DNA of 17,359 nucleotides from an uncultured Bacteroidales bacterium. GTDB lineage: Bacteria > Bacteroidota > Bacteroidia > Bacteroidales > Muribaculaceae. Numbering within the stretch: the first letter of the stretch is position 1; each line of letters starts with the position of its first letter. The stretch spans positions 1 through 17,359 of the forward strand of contig URZM01000029.1 in the NCBI GenBank assembly GCA_900552315.1, written 5' to 3'. Positions 15,695 through 17,359 of the stretch are shown here, one piece after another. The notes beneath the pieces were generated by a model, which was given only the letters and a program-made list of their open reading frames with translations, did no database searches and was not told the DNA's origin. The position numbers were made by a program, and so were the translations under genes.

Positions 15695-17035
15695 ATGTCG
15701 CGTATCCGGATTACGGTCCTGACTTTGTGCATGGCCTTGTGTGCCGTTTTTTCGGGGCACGGGACTGTTGTGCCTCCATACCGGGATATGGGCGCACATG
15801 TCGACGCTGCGCCTGCGCCGCGAGGTGTGCAGGAGTTGCTTTTCAGCCTTTCGCACGTGCATGCCGACTCGCTGAATATGCCTCTGTCTACACGCGCAAG
15901 GCTTTTCAGCGGGTATTATGTGCCGCGCAAGGTCAGCTTCGTGCCTGACACCCCTCGCTGGTCCGACTGGGACATGAGCCTCTTGCAGCTGCGCAGGAGC
16001 GAGCCCCTGTTCACGCCCTCGCGCGCCGACCGCATCGCGGAAGAGCTGATGGCGGAATATCTTATGTCGCACCCCGACAGGGCGGAATATCTGGTGTGGA
16101 CGCTCCCGGAGCCGCCTCGTCTGCTCCCCACTGAGGACCACACGGATGATTTCCTGATAGCCGACATTCCGGTGAACCCGATGGAAGCCCCGGTGCCCGG
16201 CATGATAGATGATGTAAGGCGCACGAACTGGCTGCACAAGACTGACGCCTCGCTCCAGTTCTCGCAGGCTTACCTGTCGCCAAACTGGTACCAGGGCGGC
16301 AACAACTCCCTGTCCCTGCTCGTGAACCTCCTGTGGGATGTCCGGCTCAACGAGGTCTACCATCCCTCCCTGCTGTTCGAGAGCACCCTCTCCTACAAGC
16401 TCGGCCTCAATTCCACGCCGCAGGACAGCCTGCACAAGTATTCCGTGTCGGAGGACCTGCTGCAGTACAACATGAAATTCGGTGTCAGGGCCCGGCACAA
16501 GTGGTTCTACAGCTTCACCACACAGTTCAAGACACAGTTCCTCAACGTCTATGGCGAGAACAGTCGTACACGCAAGGCCGCTTTCCTCTCTCCGGGAGAG
16601 CTGAACATGGGTATCGGTATGACCTATTCCACCACCGGATTCAAGAACCGGCTCAAGTTCAACGTCTCCCTCGCACCCATATCCTACAATCTCAAGACTT
16701 GTATCGACCACGCCGTGGACCCCACTCAGTTCAGCATCAAGGCAGGCCGCGTCACCCAGAGCCAGATAGGCAGCAACGCCGAAGCGACTCTGGAATGGAA
16801 CATATTCAGCAACATCACATGGCGCTCCCGCCTGTTCCTGTTCACGAACTACGATGATTTCCAGGGGGATTGGGAGAACACCTTCAACTTTGCGGTGAAC
16901 CGGTTCCTCTCCACGCAGGTCTACGTGCATCTGCGCTACGACACCGGTTCCAGCCAGGCCGACGGACACTGGCGGCACTGGATGCTCAAGGAGATTCTGA
17001 GTTTCGGATTCCGCTATGCCTTCTCCACCAAATGA
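15695..17035 (+). CDS. DUF3078-like outer-membrane beta-barrel protein
   Basis: From ATG 15695 the product is 446 aa with a signal peptide (MSRIRITVLTLCMALCAVFSG). The in-frame ATG at 15668 would add nine residues in front and is less likely. Residues to about 190 are variable and probably periplasmic or exposed. From NWLHKTDASLQFSQAYLS onward the protein is made of alternating amphipathic strands with many Trp, Tyr and Phe, including SPNWYQGGNNSLSLLVNL, and it ends FGFRYAFSTK with a penultimate-strand pattern typical of outer-membrane barrels. The NWxxGGxNS motif and overall size point to the Bacteroidetes DUF3078 family, whose function is not known to me. It lies 72 nt after the S41 gene on the same strand, so cotranscription is plausible. 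Confidence 0.75.
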   Translation: MSRIRITVLTLCMALCAVFSGHGTVVPPYRDMGAHVDAAPAPRGVQELLFSLSHVHADSLNMPLSTRARLFSGYYVPRKVSFVPDTPRWSDWDMSLLQLRRSEPLFTPSRADRIAEELMAEYLMSHPDRAEYLVWTLPEPPRLLPTEDHTDDFLIADIPVNPMEAPVPGMIDDVRRTNWLHKTDASLQFSQAYLSPNWYQGGNNSLSLLVNLLWDVRLNEVYHPSLLFESTLSYKLGLNSTPQDSLHKYSVSEDLLQYNMKFGVRARHKWFYSFTTQFKTQFLNVYGENSRTRKAAFLSPGELNMGIGMTYSTTGFKNRLKFNVSLAPISYNLKTCIDHAVDPTQFSIKAGRVTQSQIGSNAEATLEWNIFSNITWRSRLFLFTNYDDFQGDWENTFNFAVNRFLSTQVYVHLRYDTGSSQADGHWRHWMLKEILSFGFRYAFSTK

Positions 17036-17044
17036 CATTACGGC

Positions 17045-17359
17045 ATGAGACCCTGTCTGCGTACCATATCGACCCTGTTCGTGGCCTTGGTGTTGACTGG
17101 GGCTGTCCCTCCTGTGTCAGGGTGTCTCCCTCAAGGTCGATACGAAGGCCATGCAGACGCAGGGCGCCGTATCGCGGGCTGTGGCACGGACAGACTCCGT
17201 GCGCCGTTTATGCGGTGACAGCGCCGTCGGCGCGGTACGCCTGTACGGCTACGACAAGCCTTTCTCCGCCACGAAGGAATCGGTGTTCATCTCCAGCCGC
17301 CTGAGCGCCGACACCATAGACTCGGTGCGTGTACGCGTGGAGTACCGTACCATAAAAGG
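17045..17359 (+). pseudogene. Secreted protein, frame broken near 17099-17102, 3'-partial
   Basis: ATG 17045 opens a signal peptide (MRPCLRTISTLFVALVLTG), but this frame stops at 17216-17218 after 57 codons of increasingly unlikely sequence. The +1 frame is blocked by TGA at 17094-17096 but then runs open to the window edge with credible protein: VSLKVDTKAMQTQG, then GAVRLYGYDKPFSATKE and SVRVRVEYRTIKG. Removing one G from the GGGG run at 17099-17102 fuses them into a smooth signal peptide (VLTGLSLLCQG) followed by the mature domain. The GYDKP segment resembles small secreted Bacteroidales proteins of unknown function. The break could be a sequencing or assembly error, a real mutation or a phase-variable site. 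It starts 9 nt after the barrel gene. Confidence 0.6.

Noticed and set aside
15674..17038. 454-codon minus-strand open frame mirroring the barrel gene
   Set aside because: It spans almost exactly the same bases as the DUF3078-like gene, which has a signal peptide and barrel strands. The antisense frame is a codon-bias artefact.

Overview
The window looks like a chromosomal piece of a Bacteroidales bacterium, most likely a gut lineage such as Muribaculaceae or a relative. The reasons are type IX secretion system (T9SS) genes (porV, porU), Bacteroidetes-type promoter elements (TTTG, a 19-nt spacer, TAnnTTTG), a GYF_2/DUF4339 protein, a DUF3078-type outer-membrane protein and a Bacteroidetes-type Rex and ParE. 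The family-level placement is inference. No tRNA, rRNA, CRISPR array, insertion sequence or phage gene was seen. Gene density is high and almost everything is on the + strand.

Layout. 1-407: the left end holds a minus-strand, 3'-truncated GYF_2 domain gene. Its first 55 bases are an exact copy of an internal segment of ispF (2081-2135), which looks like an assembly junction or a tandem-duplication breakpoint. 408-560: divergent intergenic region. 561-2991: porV, ispF and a membrane-anchored GH25 muramidase, closely packed and ended by a small intrinsic terminator. 2992-3151: promoter and a hairpin-bearing leader. 3152-6616: porU, the T9SS sortase, followed by a hairpin. 6685-6715: a textbook Bacteroidetes promoter with an overlapping Rex-like palindrome. 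6782-11488: rex, a degenerate FAH-fold protein and a second PorU-like C25 cysteine-peptidase homologue. 11521-17035: parE (topoisomerase IV subunit B), coaD, an S41 C-terminal-processing-type peptidase and a DUF3078-like outer-membrane barrel. 17045-17359: the start of a further secreted protein whose frame appears broken by one extra base in a GGGG run.

How the genes may work together. PorV is the outer-membrane shuttle and PorU the sortase of the T9SS attachment complex, which cleaves C-terminal signals from cargo and couples the cargo to the cell surface. The second C25 protein keeps the His and Cys expected for catalysis but differs around the active site, so it may be a specialised sortase or a surface peptidase. 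Rex lies at the head of a same-strand run whose gaps are at most about 75 bases. If that run is one operon, an NADH/NAD+ sensor would influence a C25 protein, envelope proteins, topoisomerase IV and CoA synthesis. The most noteworthy observations are the PorU/PorU-like pair, the FAH-fold protein that has lost all its metal ligands, the possible Rex autoregulatory site, the 55-bp repeat at the left end and the frame break at the right end.
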